DNA from: Equadaptatus sp045601305
GTDB taxonomy: Bacteria; Synergistota; Synergistia; Synergistales; Synergistaceae
Direction of reading: 5' to 3'
NCBI GenBank assembly: GCA_045601305.1
Contig: JAZRZG010000175.1
Location: forward strand, 1-14,406
DNA length: 14,406 nucleotides
The position numbers and the translations under genes are program-made. Positions 7,583 to 14,360 of this stretch are shown here, one piece after another (positions within the stretch are counted from its first letter, which is position 1; every line of letters starts with the position of its first letter). Under the pieces are notes generated by a model. The model had not been told where the DNA came from, ran no database searches, and was given only the letters and a program-made list of their open reading frames with translations.

Positions 7583-8399
7583 CAGAGCGAGAAATGCGGA
7601 AGAGTTCAACAGACTGATTGATATAATGAAGCGCCTGCGCGCTCCGAACGGATGCCCGTGGGACAGAGAGCAGGATTATCTTTCCCTCAGACGCTACATA
7701 CTTGAGGAAGCCTACGAGCTTATAGAAGCAATAGAGAGCGGAGATCTTGACAACATGACGGAAGAGTGCGGCGACCTTGTACTGCAAGTTGTCTTTGTTT
7801 CTCAGATTGCAGCGGAACGCGGCGACTTTAACATCTGCGACGTGCTGAATTACATCAGCAGCAAACTTGTACGCCGCCATCCGCACGTTTTCGGCGACGT
7901 TACAGTTGAAAATTCCGACGAAGTTCTCAAAAACTGGGAACAGATTAAACTTGGCGAAAAAAAAGAAAAACACAAAGATGAATCGGTAATATCCGGTGTG
8001 CCGAGAGGACTGCCCGCGCTGCTTCGTTCTTTTAGAATACAGGAAAAAGCGGCAAAAGTCGGCTTTGACTGGCCGAAAAATCACATTGAAGACGTACTGG
8101 CAAAGGTTGATGAAGAGGTCGGCGAAGTTAAAGAAGCAATAGCGGCAGGCGATAAAAAAGCAGTAGCGGATGAGCTTGGGGACGTGCTTTTTATAGTCAC
8201 GAACCTTTCAAGACATCTGAAAATTGACCCTGAAACCGCACTTCATCAGGCAACGGATAAATTTGCAAAACGTTTCAAAATAGTTGAGAAAAATGTCGCC
8301 GAAAGCGGACGCAAATGGGACGAATTCAGCCTTGAAGAGCTTGACCGATTATGGAAAAAAGCCAAAACAACGATAAAAGCACAAGAAAGTGCAGAATAA
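7575..8399 (+). CDS. mazG: Nucleoside triphosphate pyrophosphohydrolase MazG
   Basis: Hydrolyses (d)NTPs to monophosphates and pyrophosphate; it is linked to pool cleaning and to lowering ppGpp effects in E. coli. The 274-residue protein carries two MazG domains. The first has PNGCPWDREQ near 25-34, EEAYE at 44-48 and EECGD at 63-67. The second has EEVGEVKEA from 180 and DELGD at 199-203. Both metal-binding EExxE/ExxD sets are intact. The final segment WDEFSLEELDRLWKKAK is typical of the family. The start overlaps the mfd end by eight bases and has a strong AGGAGG at 7560-7565 inside mfd, so it can initiate on its own. Confidence 0.95.
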   Translation: MSDRARNAEEFNRLIDIMKRLRAPNGCPWDREQDYLSLRRYILEEAYELIEAIESGDLDNMTEECGDLVLQVVFVSQIAAERGDFNICDVLNYISSKLVRRHPHVFGDVTVENSDEVLKNWEQIKLGEKKEKHKDESVISGVPRGLPALLRSFRIQEKAAKVGFDWPKNHIEDVLAKVDEEVGEVKEAIAAGDKKAVADELGDVLFIVTNLSRHLKIDPETALHQATDKFAKRFKIVEKNVAESGRKWDEFSLEELDRLWKKAKTTIKAQESAE

Positions 8400-8412
8400 G
8401 GAGACGATACAA

Positions 8413-8646
8413 ATGACAACAGAAGAAAGAATTCAGAAGATAATTGACGAAAAAATCACACCGGCGCTTCAGACCCACGGCGGAGACGTTCAGTTTGAAA
8501 ACTATGACAACGAAAACGGTATCCTGTACGTTACCCTTACAGGCGCCTGCGGCACCTGCCCGTTCGCGCAGGAGACACTTCGCATGACCGTTGAAGCCGC
8601 AATAGTTGAAGAAGTTCCGGAGGTTAAGGAAGTTCGCCGCGCATAA
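8413..8646 (+). CDS. NifU C-terminal-domain (Nfu-type) Fe-S carrier protein
   Basis: A 77-residue stand-alone NifU C-terminal domain. The pattern QTHGGDVQF then GACGTCPFAQETLRMTVEAAI is that of Nfu/NifU-C proteins; C46 and C49 form the CxxC that binds a [4Fe-4S] cluster between two subunits and hands it to client enzymes. It lacks the A-type N-terminal half of NfuA and the other NifU domains. An upstream in-frame GTG (8389) lies inside mazG; ATG 8413 is chosen because AAGGAG at 8398-8403, overlapping the mazG stop, sits at good spacing. It lies in the gap between mazG and phoH with no other Fe-S assembly gene nearby, so the client protein is unknown. Confidence 0.9.
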   Translation: MTTEERIQKIIDEKITPALQTHGGDVQFENYDNENGILYVTLTGACGTCPFAQETLRMTVEAAIVEEVPEVKEVRRA

Positions 8647-8660
8647 GCAAGACGAATATT

Positions 8661-9641
8661 ATGAGTACGGAACTTACACCGCTGCTTTCGCACAACGAGT
8701 CTATAGTCCGGCTGCTTGCGTCCCGCGAAGAAATTCTTCGCATGACAGAGCAGAGTTTTCCCGTGAAAATTTATGCCAGAGGCGATTCTCTTGAAATTCG
8801 AGGCGAAGACAAAGAACTAAACTCCCGCATAGAAGATCTGCTTACACAGTTTGCAGATTTGACAATGAACGGGCAGAAACTTTCAAGCGCTGAAATCCGA
8901 TACGGATTGCATCAGATTTCAAAAGGTGAAAGTATCAATCTGCGGTCGCTGTATGACGACGTTATATGCGTCAGCAACAAAGGAAAACCGATACGCCCGT
9001 ACACCGGCGGACAGCAGGAATACATTGCCGCCATCAGAGACAATGACATTACCTTTGCAATAGGTCCGGCAGGCACCGGAAAAACCTATCTTGCGGTCGC
9101 GCAGGCTGTGGCATATCTTAAGTCGGGCAAGGTCAACAGACTTGTGCTTGTCCGTCCGGTAGTGGAGGCAGGCGAAAAACTCGGCTATCTGCCGGGCGGG
9201 CTGAACGATAAAGTCGAACCGTATCTGCGCCCGATATATGACGCTTTTTACAATCTCATACCGGCGGAGAAGTTCAGCCGCTATTTTGAAAAAGGCATCA
9301 TAGAGCTTGCGCCGCTTGCTTACATGCGGGGCAGAACACTTGACGACAGCTTTATAATACTCGACGAAGCACAGAACACAACTCCGGAGCAGATGAAAAT
9401 GTTTCTGACGCGTCTTGGCTTCGGCTCAAAAGCAGTTATAACAGGCGACATTACGCAGATAGACCTTCCGGGAAACAAAGAATCTGGACTGCGCGTAATA
9501 CGCGATATTCTGAAAGATATTGAGGGGATTGCATTTGTCAGTCTCTCAAACAGCGATGTTGTACGTCACGAAATTGTACAGCGTATAGTGAGGGCTTATG
9601 AAGAATATGATGAACGAAGAAAGAAAGCGCAAGACGCTTAA
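8661..9641 (+). CDS. phoH: PhoH-family ATPase (YbeZ type)
   Basis: A cytoplasmic P-loop ATPase that, in other bacteria, partners YbeY in RNA and 16S rRNA maturation. The 326-residue protein has a small N-terminal nucleic-acid-binding-like region (about 1-110), then Walker A GPAGTGKT at 135-142, RPVVEAGEKLGYLPG, Walker B IILDEAQN with D235/E236, and ITGDITQIDLP near 256-266. These are the diagnostic PhoH blocks, and the length fits the family. The Shine-Dalgarno sequence is weak. The 3' end overlaps the next gene by 44 bases, and ybeY follows that gene, the classic phoH-HD-ybeY-era order. Confidence 0.95.
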   Translation: MSTELTPLLSHNESIVRLLASREEILRMTEQSFPVKIYARGDSLEIRGEDKELNSRIEDLLTQFADLTMNGQKLSSAEIRYGLHQISKGESINLRSLYDDVICVSNKGKPIRPYTGGQQEYIAAIRDNDITFAIGPAGTGKTYLAVAQAVAYLKSGKVNRLVLVRPVVEAGEKLGYLPGGLNDKVEPYLRPIYDAFYNLIPAEKFSRYFEKGIIELAPLAYMRGRTLDDSFIILDEAQNTTPEQMKMFLTRLGFGSKAVITGDITQIDLPGNKESGLRVIRDILKDIEGIAFVSLSNSDVVRHEIVQRIVRAYEEYDERRKKAQDA

Positions 9642-11673
9642 TTCACTGATTCAAAAATTCAGTTTCAGCCGTATGCTTGCGCCGGAACGCAGGCATTATC
9701 TGCTTTTCCGAATTATTCTTCTTCTTTCCGCGTTCCTTTTGATAACAGGCAACTGGTATCTGTTTGAGCGCAAAACAAATTATCGCATAGGCTATCCGTC
9801 TCCAAAAACCTATTTTGCCCTCAGCGCGGCAAGCTATGAAGACAAGGTTGCCACCAAGGAACTGCGCGAACGCGCGGCTTCGCGAATTGTTGACGTTGTC
9901 GCAAAAGACGAAAAGATTGCTTCAGAAGTCAGCGGAAAATTCGCTTCCTTCAAAAACGGCAGCTTTTCCGTGATTATGAGCGATGAACTTGCGGAACTGT
10001 TCAAGTCGCTCCCTTCCCCCGTACGGAGAAATATCACAAAAGAAGTTCTGCAGATCGGTAAAAACATAAGTTCAAGAGCTGAAAATTCAGACGAACAGAC
10101 TGCAATGATATGGCATGCGCTGAAAAACAGCAGCTTAAGTCAGGCAGACAAAAACGTCGCGTTTCAGATATTAAACTCCATTCTCAGCCCCTACGTTCAG
10201 CATGACGATGAAATGACAGACCGGCTAAAAGATGATATAGCATCGCACATACCTGCTGTCGTAAGAAACATTCAGCCCGGGGCAGTGCTTGTCCAAAAAG
10301 GACAGATCGTCACGGAACGGCTTGCCGCCCTGCTGCAGTCACAAGGCTATTCAGACGCGGCGTTTCCGCTCAATCACATAATATTTGTTCTGCTTCTAAT
10401 CGCCGTCTGGAGCATGTGGCCGATATGGATAGAAAACGGACTGCGGCAGAAACTGTCACCCACAGAATGGATATACATCTCTGTCGTGCTTATTTTCAGC
10501 TGGCTGCTTGAAATAGCATTCGCCCGCATGAATAACGACTATACAATGGCAGTACTGGGAATGACAGGCTGGCTGTGCCTCACTCTGCCTGTATCACTTT
10601 CCTATCATCTTATTATCGGAGGCGGCATAATAAGCGTTCTCCTTGCCTTTAACAGCAATCAGACACTGGTTGCACTTGGCTTTGTGCTTGCTATATTTTC
10701 CGCAAGTATCGGACGCATACTTTTTTTGGATTCTCCAAGCCGCAGAGGGGCAATTTGGAAAAGACTTTTCATACTGGGCGTTTTACTCAGCATAATAGAC
10801 ATCTTCGTAAATTGGGGCGCGGGAATGCCCTTAAATTACAAACAAACCATTAACCTGCTGATGTTTTCAGCAATATGGAGTACGCTTGTCATTGCGCTGC
10901 TGCCCATTTGGGAAAATATGTTTGATGTTATATCGCCGCTTAGGCTGCTTGAGTTGTGCGACCAGACACAGCCGCTGCTCAAACGTCTGCAGTTTGAAGC
11001 GCCCGGGACATATCACCACACAATGATGACAGGACATCTTGCCCTTGCGGCAGCAGACAGACTCGGAATGAACGGCGCGCTTATCCGCGCCGGAGCCTAT
11101 TATCACGACATCGGCAAACTCAAAAACCCGCGTTACTTCATCGAAAACCAGCAGCACGGCGAAAATCCGCACGATAAACTGCTGCCCGTGCTTTCAGCGC
11201 AGATTATCATATCCCACGTTAAAGACGGACTTGAAATAGCAGCACAGAATAAACTGCCGAAAGCGCTTTGCAAATTTATTGCCGAACATCACGGCACAAC
11301 CGTTATGAGCTATTTTTACAAGAAAGCGCAAGCTATGCAGGAAGAAACAGTTTACCCTCAGTTTACCTACCCGGGACCCAAGCCACAGTCAATGGAAACC
11401 GCGCTTGTTATGCTTGCCGACTCCGTTGAAGCCGCGGTAAAAACACACAGCAATCCTTTCGCGGCTGAAGACGAACTCAAAGAAACAGTTGACAACGTCG
11501 TAAAAACAAAAATAGAAGCAGGGCAGCTTGATAACGTAGATTTTACAATGAAAGAATTAAACATAATAAAAGAAACCTTTACCTCTGTACTTGCTTCAAT
11601 TTACCATTCGCGCGAAGTTGCTGAAATTTCCGAATTGGTTAAAACGGACAAAGAGACGCAAAATGAAGATTAA
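9598..11673 (+). CDS. 7TM HD-domain phosphodiesterase, PgpH/YqfF type (probable c-di-AMP hydrolase)
   Basis: A 691-residue membrane protein. One membrane helix lies at about 33-54. An extracytoplasmic 7TMR-HDED-type domain spans about 55-250, and several helices follow between about 255 and 445. A cytoplasmic HD domain follows with HH at 473-474, YHDIGK at 502-507, EHHGT at 563-567 and LADSVEAA from 606. These match the PgpH group, known in Listeria to cut cyclic-di-AMP to pApA; the substrate here is inferred. The start is uncertain: ATG at 9598, 9607 or 9610 are all in frame. AGGG at 9591-9594 is only three bases before the first, so 9607 or 9610 may be used. The gene overlaps phoH by up to 44 bases and ybeY by 11. 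Confidence 0.9.
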   Translation: MKNMMNEERKRKTLNSLIQKFSFSRMLAPERRHYLLFRIILLLSAFLLITGNWYLFERKTNYRIGYPSPKTYFALSAASYEDKVATKELRERAASRIVDVVAKDEKIASEVSGKFASFKNGSFSVIMSDELAELFKSLPSPVRRNITKEVLQIGKNISSRAENSDEQTAMIWHALKNSSLSQADKNVAFQILNSILSPYVQHDDEMTDRLKDDIASHIPAVVRNIQPGAVLVQKGQIVTERLAALLQSQGYSDAAFPLNHIIFVLLLIAVWSMWPIWIENGLRQKLSPTEWIYISVVLIFSWLLEIAFARMNNDYTMAVLGMTGWLCLTLPVSLSYHLIIGGGIISVLLAFNSNQTLVALGFVLAIFSASIGRILFLDSPSRRGAIWKRLFILGVLLSIIDIFVNWGAGMPLNYKQTINLLMFSAIWSTLVIALLPIWENMFDVISPLRLLELCDQTQPLLKRLQFEAPGTYHHTMMTGHLALAAADRLGMNGALIRAGAYYHDIGKLKNPRYFIENQQHGENPHDKLLPVLSAQIIISHVKDGLEIAAQNKLPKALCKFIAEHHGTTVMSYFYKKAQAMQEETVYPQFTYPGPKPQSMETALVMLADSVEAAVKTHSNPFAAEDELKETVDNVVKTKIEAGQLDNVDFTMKELNIIKETFTSVLASIYHSREVAEISELVKTDKETQNED

Positions 11674-12163
11674 TTGCATTGCAGATACCCTGCTGTCCGA
11701 TTTCAAAATTAAAGATACGTCAAAATTTCTCCTTGCGGCAGAAAAACTTGCAGCGGAAAAACTTGCGCAGCTTAAGTTAATTCCTGACACTGCCAAAGAA
11801 ATTACAGTATCCCTGAACTTTTTGGACAAAACTGAAATGCAGACGCTGAATTTTAAATACAGAGATACAGCTGCAGCTACTGACGTGCTTTCCTTTCCCC
11901 TTTGGGAAGATGAAAACGGACATTTCGCGCCGCCTGAAGACTGGACAGAGCTGCCGCTCGGTGACATAGTAGTCTGTCCGGAAACAGTAATTTCAAACGC
12001 AAAAGAAAACAACAAAGAACCGTACGAAGAACTTGCTCTTGTAATTTTCCATTCAATATTGCACCTCACAGGCTATGACCATGATACAGAAGAACGCAAA
12101 AACGAAATGTGGACTTTGCAGAACGAACTTACAGCTGCATTTGTAAAGGAACTATCCAAATGA
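11663..12163 (+). CDS. ybeY: Endoribonuclease YbeY (16S rRNA maturation and ribosome quality control)
   Basis: A metal-dependent RNase acting in 16S rRNA 3' end maturation. The 166-residue protein has the signature HSILHLTGYDHD, with zinc ligands H130, H134 and H140, preceded by ATDVLSFPL and LGDIVVCPE, both conserved in the family. ATG 11663 gives a normal N-terminus and overlaps the upstream HD gene by 11 bases; earlier in-frame codons would lie inside that gene. Near residues 25-34 an AAEKL pentapeptide is repeated in tandem, encoded by two 15-base units (11735-11749 and 11750-11764) that differ at two positions, a likely recent slippage insertion. Its stop overlaps the era start as ATGA. 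Confidence 0.95.
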   Translation: MKINCIADTLLSDFKIKDTSKFLLAAEKLAAEKLAQLKLIPDTAKEITVSLNFLDKTEMQTLNFKYRDTAAATDVLSFPLWEDENGHFAPPEDWTELPLGDIVVCPETVISNAKENNKEPYEELALVIFHSILHLTGYDHDTEERKNEMWTLQNELTAAFVKELSK

Positions 12164-13086
12164 CAACAATCTCCGAAAACAAGAAAATAAAGTGCGGTTT
12201 TGTGGCGCTGCTGGGGCGTCCCAATGTCGGCAAATCCTCGCTTGTCAACGCAATGCTCCGGGAAAAAGTTGCCGCGGTATCGTCAAAACCGCAGACAACA
12301 AGAAACGCTGTCCGCTGCATTCTTACAGACAACGCCAAACAGATAATATTTGTTGATACCCCCGGTATGCATTTGCCAAAACACGCTCTCGGCGACTTTA
12401 TGATTCATGAAATAACAGAGTCGCTTATGTGCGTTGATGCAGTATGCTTTGTCGTTGAAGCCGGAGACAGGACAATAGGCGCCAAAGAAAAAATGCTTAC
12501 AGAACTGCTGTCCCGGATGAAAATACCGGTCATAATGGCACTCAACAAAACAGATCTGCTTGCAAAAGAAGATTTTTACAAAAAAACAGCTGAAATATAC
12601 GAAAAAGAACTGAAACCTGCGGCAACAGTCCGCGTATCGGCATTAACAGGCGAAAACCTTGACATACTGGCAGAAGAAATCGCAAAAGTATTGCCGCTGC
12701 AGGAAGCAATATATCCGGCTGATATGCTCATGGACAGCACCGAAAAATTTCTTGCGGCAGAAATAATACGCGAAAAAATATTTCACCACACAGATGAAGA
12801 AGTGCCTCACAGCGTTGCCGTAGTCATAGACGAATACAAAACGCCGGACGAATATCCGAAACTCAAGACAGCGCGCATTTCGGCAACCATAGTTGTTGAC
12901 CGCGCCGGACAAAAAGGAATAATAATCGGCAAACAGGGGACAAAACTCAAAGAAATAGGCTCAGCAGCGCGAAAAGAACTTGAAGAACGCGCCGGATATC
13001 CCGTTTTTCTGCAGCTTTGGGTAAAAGTAAAACCAAACTGGAGAAAATCAGAAGACGAACTCAGACGACTGGGGTACAGCTTTTGA
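12160..13086 (+). CDS. era: GTPase Era
   Basis: A GTPase that binds the 16S rRNA 3' end during small-subunit assembly. The 308-residue protein has G1 GRPNVGKS at 19-26, G2 in QTTRNAV, G3 DTPGMH from 66, G4 NKTD at 129-132 and a G5-like SALTGEN. A C-terminal KH domain contains GKQGTKLKEIG from 257 and ends in the usual LWVKVKPNWR...LGY pattern. ATG 12160 overlaps the ybeY stop by four bases and has AGGA at 12146-12149; an upstream in-frame start at 12109 lies wholly within ybeY and lacks family support. Neighbours YbeY and PhoH act in the same rRNA maturation pathway. Confidence 0.97.
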   Translation: MTTISENKKIKCGFVALLGRPNVGKSSLVNAMLREKVAAVSSKPQTTRNAVRCILTDNAKQIIFVDTPGMHLPKHALGDFMIHEITESLMCVDAVCFVVEAGDRTIGAKEKMLTELLSRMKIPVIMALNKTDLLAKEDFYKKTAEIYEKELKPAATVRVSALTGENLDILAEEIAKVLPLQEAIYPADMLMDSTEKFLAAEIIREKIFHHTDEEVPHSVAVVIDEYKTPDEYPKLKTARISATIVVDRAGQKGIIIGKQGTKLKEIGSAARKELEERAGYPVFLQLWVKVKPNWRKSEDELRRLGYSF

Positions 13087-13817
13087 TACCTGACGCCAAA
13101 GAAAGCGAACTGCTCAAGCAGGGTTATTACAACACAAGCGGCACCGTGCTTAAAAGAAAAGACGGTGTAAAAAGCGAGCAGTACCTTCAGCTTTTTCTGA
13201 AAGGTCACGGCATTATTCAAGTATCAGCCCCGACAGGCGCTAAAAGCCGTTTTGCGGGAGCCGGCGAACCAATGACGTGGGGAAGCTACGAACTGTACAA
13301 AAGCCCTTCGCGTTTTTACGTTAAAAGCGCGGAAGTAAAAGAAGATTTCCTTTCAATACGCAGCAATCCAAAAAAACTTGCGGCAGCCGTTAAACTATAC
13401 CGGCTGATTTCCAAAACAATCTATCGCGAACATGAAAATGACAAAGTGCTGACCTTGCTTTGGAGCAGCATGCTTTTGCTGGCAGAAGACATTTTGCCCG
13501 AAGCGGTGAAATTCAGATTTACCTGGCGGCTGCTGAAATATCTTGGAATTGCGCCGTCGCTTACAAACTGCGTTCGCTGCTCAGCGGCATTAGACAAAGC
13601 GTCGCCGTCTCACGACGGATTTTTATGCCAAAAATGCGCTGCGGCAGACTGCCGCATAAACGCGGAACAGCTTTCATTACTGCAGGCGGCAGCGATGCTG
13701 CCGCAAGACAAATTCACCGGCTGGGCAGAAAAAGAAGCCGCCGCAGGCAGATTTAATGACAACAATTTTGAAAAATTCAGCGAATATCTGGAAACATTCT
13801 TTGCAAATTTAAGGTAA
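13083..13817 (+). CDS. recO: DNA repair/recombination mediator RecO
   Basis: Loads RecA on SSB-coated single-stranded DNA together with RecR. The 244-residue protein starts with an OB-fold (YNTSGTVLKRKDG...), has a helical middle (ILPEAVKFRFTWRLLKYLGIAP) and a zinc-finger-like pair CVRC (163-166) and CQKC (182-185). No ATG is available upstream of the OB-fold. The best start is TTG 13083, whose last two bases share the era stop codon (TTGA), with GGGG at 13070-13073 as a poor ribosome binding site. A GTG at 13017 would add 22 residues that merely read through the Era KH domain in another frame. It is the last gene of the co-directional run; a tandem repeat begins on the base after its stop. 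Confidence 0.88.
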   Translation: MIPDAKESELLKQGYYNTSGTVLKRKDGVKSEQYLQLFLKGHGIIQVSAPTGAKSRFAGAGEPMTWGSYELYKSPSRFYVKSAEVKEDFLSIRSNPKKLAAAVKLYRLISKTIYREHENDKVLTLLWSSMLLLAEDILPEAVKFRFTWRLLKYLGIAPSLTNCVRCSAALDKASPSHDGFLCQKCAAADCRINAEQLSLLQAAAMLPQDKFTGWAEKEAAAGRFNDNNFEKFSEYLETFFANLR

Positions 13818-13937
13818 GCGGGAGTACAAAAAACGGGAGTACAGAACACGGGGGTATAAAACACGGGAGTATAGAAGACGGGAGTATAGAATACGGGGGT
13901 ATAAAACACGGGAGTATAGAAGACGGGAGTAGAAAAG
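13818..13937. repeat. 15-bp tandem repeat array, eight units
   Basis: Eight back-to-back 15-base units with consensus ACGGGAGTATAGAAG occupy exactly 120 bases, starting on the base after the recO stop. Units 3, 6 carry ACGGGGGTATAAAAC. Units 3-5 and 6-8 form a higher-order 45-base repeat whose first 39 bases are identical. This implies that blocks of three units were duplicated. There are no spacers, so it is a minisatellite rather than a CRISPR array. Confidence 0.95.
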
Positions 13938-13948
13938 GGTCTAAAATT

Positions 13949-13976
13949 AAGTGCGAGGTGCTAAGTGCGAGGTGCG
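13949..13976. repeat. Heptamer array A: four units of ARGTGCK
   Basis: Four contiguous 7-base units read AAGTGCG, AGGTGCT, AAGTGCG, AGGTGCG, equal to a 14-base unit duplicated with one change. Two further related heptamers occur at 14028-14041 and two more at 14078-14091. Confidence 0.85.
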
Positions 13977-13982
13977 TTCTTG

Positions 13983-14010
13983 TCGTTAGTCGTCAGTCGT
14001 TAGTCGTCAG
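13983..14010. repeat. Heptamer array B: four units of TCGTYAG
   Basis: Alternating TCGTTAG and TCGTCAG units, four in a row, form a perfect 14-base tandem duplication. The array is separated from array A by the six bases TTCTTG. Confidence 0.9.
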
Positions 14011-14077
14011 CTGCTTTCGTTTTTCCGAAGTGCTGAGTGCAGATGACCGTAGGGAATACGGAGCGTTTAGCGACAGT

Positions 14078-14104
14078 ATGTGCGAGGTGCGTTCTTGTCA
14101 TTAG
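14078..14104. repeat. Shortened second copy of the A-TTCTTG-B composite
   Basis: ATGTGCG, AGGTGCG, TTCTTG, TCATTAG repeat the layout of 13963-13989 with fewer heptamers. Over 26 bases (14080-14105 against 13965-13990) there is one mismatch. Confidence 0.85.
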
Positions 14105-14138
14105 TAAAAAACACGGGATTACGGTTTTAACTTTCAAA

Positions 14139-14154
14139 GTCCGCTTCAGCGGAC
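14139..14154. repeat. Perfect 6-bp hairpin with TTCA loop
   Basis: GTCCGC (14139-14144) and GCGGAC (14149-14154) pair perfectly around TTCA. No T-run follows on either strand, so it is more like a REP-type palindrome than a terminator. Confidence 0.6.
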
Positions 14155-14160
14155 ACCACA

Positions 14161-14195
14161 ATTGGTAATTTGTACTTGGTCATTGGTAATTTGTT
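14161..14195. repeat. Heptamer array C: five units of MTTKGTM type
   Basis: ATTGGTA, ATTTGTA, CTTGGTC, ATTGGTA, ATTTGTT run without a gap, giving a 13-base direct repeat at 14161-14173 and 14182-14194. This third family has a different sequence from arrays A and B but the same 7-base period. Confidence 0.8.
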
Positions 14196-14212
14196 TTTCT
14201 GTCCTGCTGAAA

Positions 14213-14250
14213 ACGGGAGAAAAAATACGAAAAAATACGGGTCAAAAAAT
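14213..14250. repeat. Degenerate A-rich relatives of the 15-bp unit, + orientation
   Basis: Three adjoining units, ACGGGAGAAAAAAT, ACGAAAAAAT and ACGGGTCAAAAAAT, keep the ACGGG head (broken in the middle unit) and A-rich tail of the 15-bp unit at 13818-13937 but with 10-14 base lengths. Confidence 0.55.
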
Positions 14251-14255
14251 CTTTT

Positions 14256-14305
14256 CCCGTGTTTTATACCCCCGTCTTTTATACACCCGTTATTCATACT
14301 CCCGG
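14256..14305. repeat. Inverted array of the 15-bp unit
   Basis: Read on the - strand, this stretch gives CCGGGAGTATGAATA, ACGGGTGTATAAAAG, ACGGGGGTATAAAAC and the start of a fourth unit. The 20 bases at 14256-14275 are the exact reverse complement of 13848-13867 and of 13893-13912. The repeat locus is therefore flanked by inverted copies of one unit. Confidence 0.9.
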
Positions 14306-14360
14306 AATTTATCCGTCTTCGGAATTTTGAATCAGCAGCCTTTCAGCGCTTTTTTGAGTT

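Noticed and set aside
7548..8084. 178-residue - strand open frame opposite mazG
   Set aside because: Wholly antisense to a clear MazG gene, with no start signals and no family resemblance.
13610..13909. - strand frame encoding a repeated VFYTP pentapeptide
   Set aside because: The 15-base unit is a multiple of three and lacks stops in all - strand frames, so any frame gives a peptide repeat. The rest is antisense to recO and no ribosome binding site is present.
13818..13937. CRISPR array
   Set aside because: Units are only 15 bases, directly adjoining with no unique spacers, and no cas gene is near.
14047..14061. CCGTA/TACGG hairpin as recO terminator
   Set aside because: Stem of five pairs with no following T-run; no convincing intrinsic terminator for the operon was found in 13818-14360.
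14279..14287. DnaA box-like TTATACACC
   Set aside because: Eight of nine bases match, but it is a single site produced by the inverted 15-bp repeat; no cluster and no origin genes are present.
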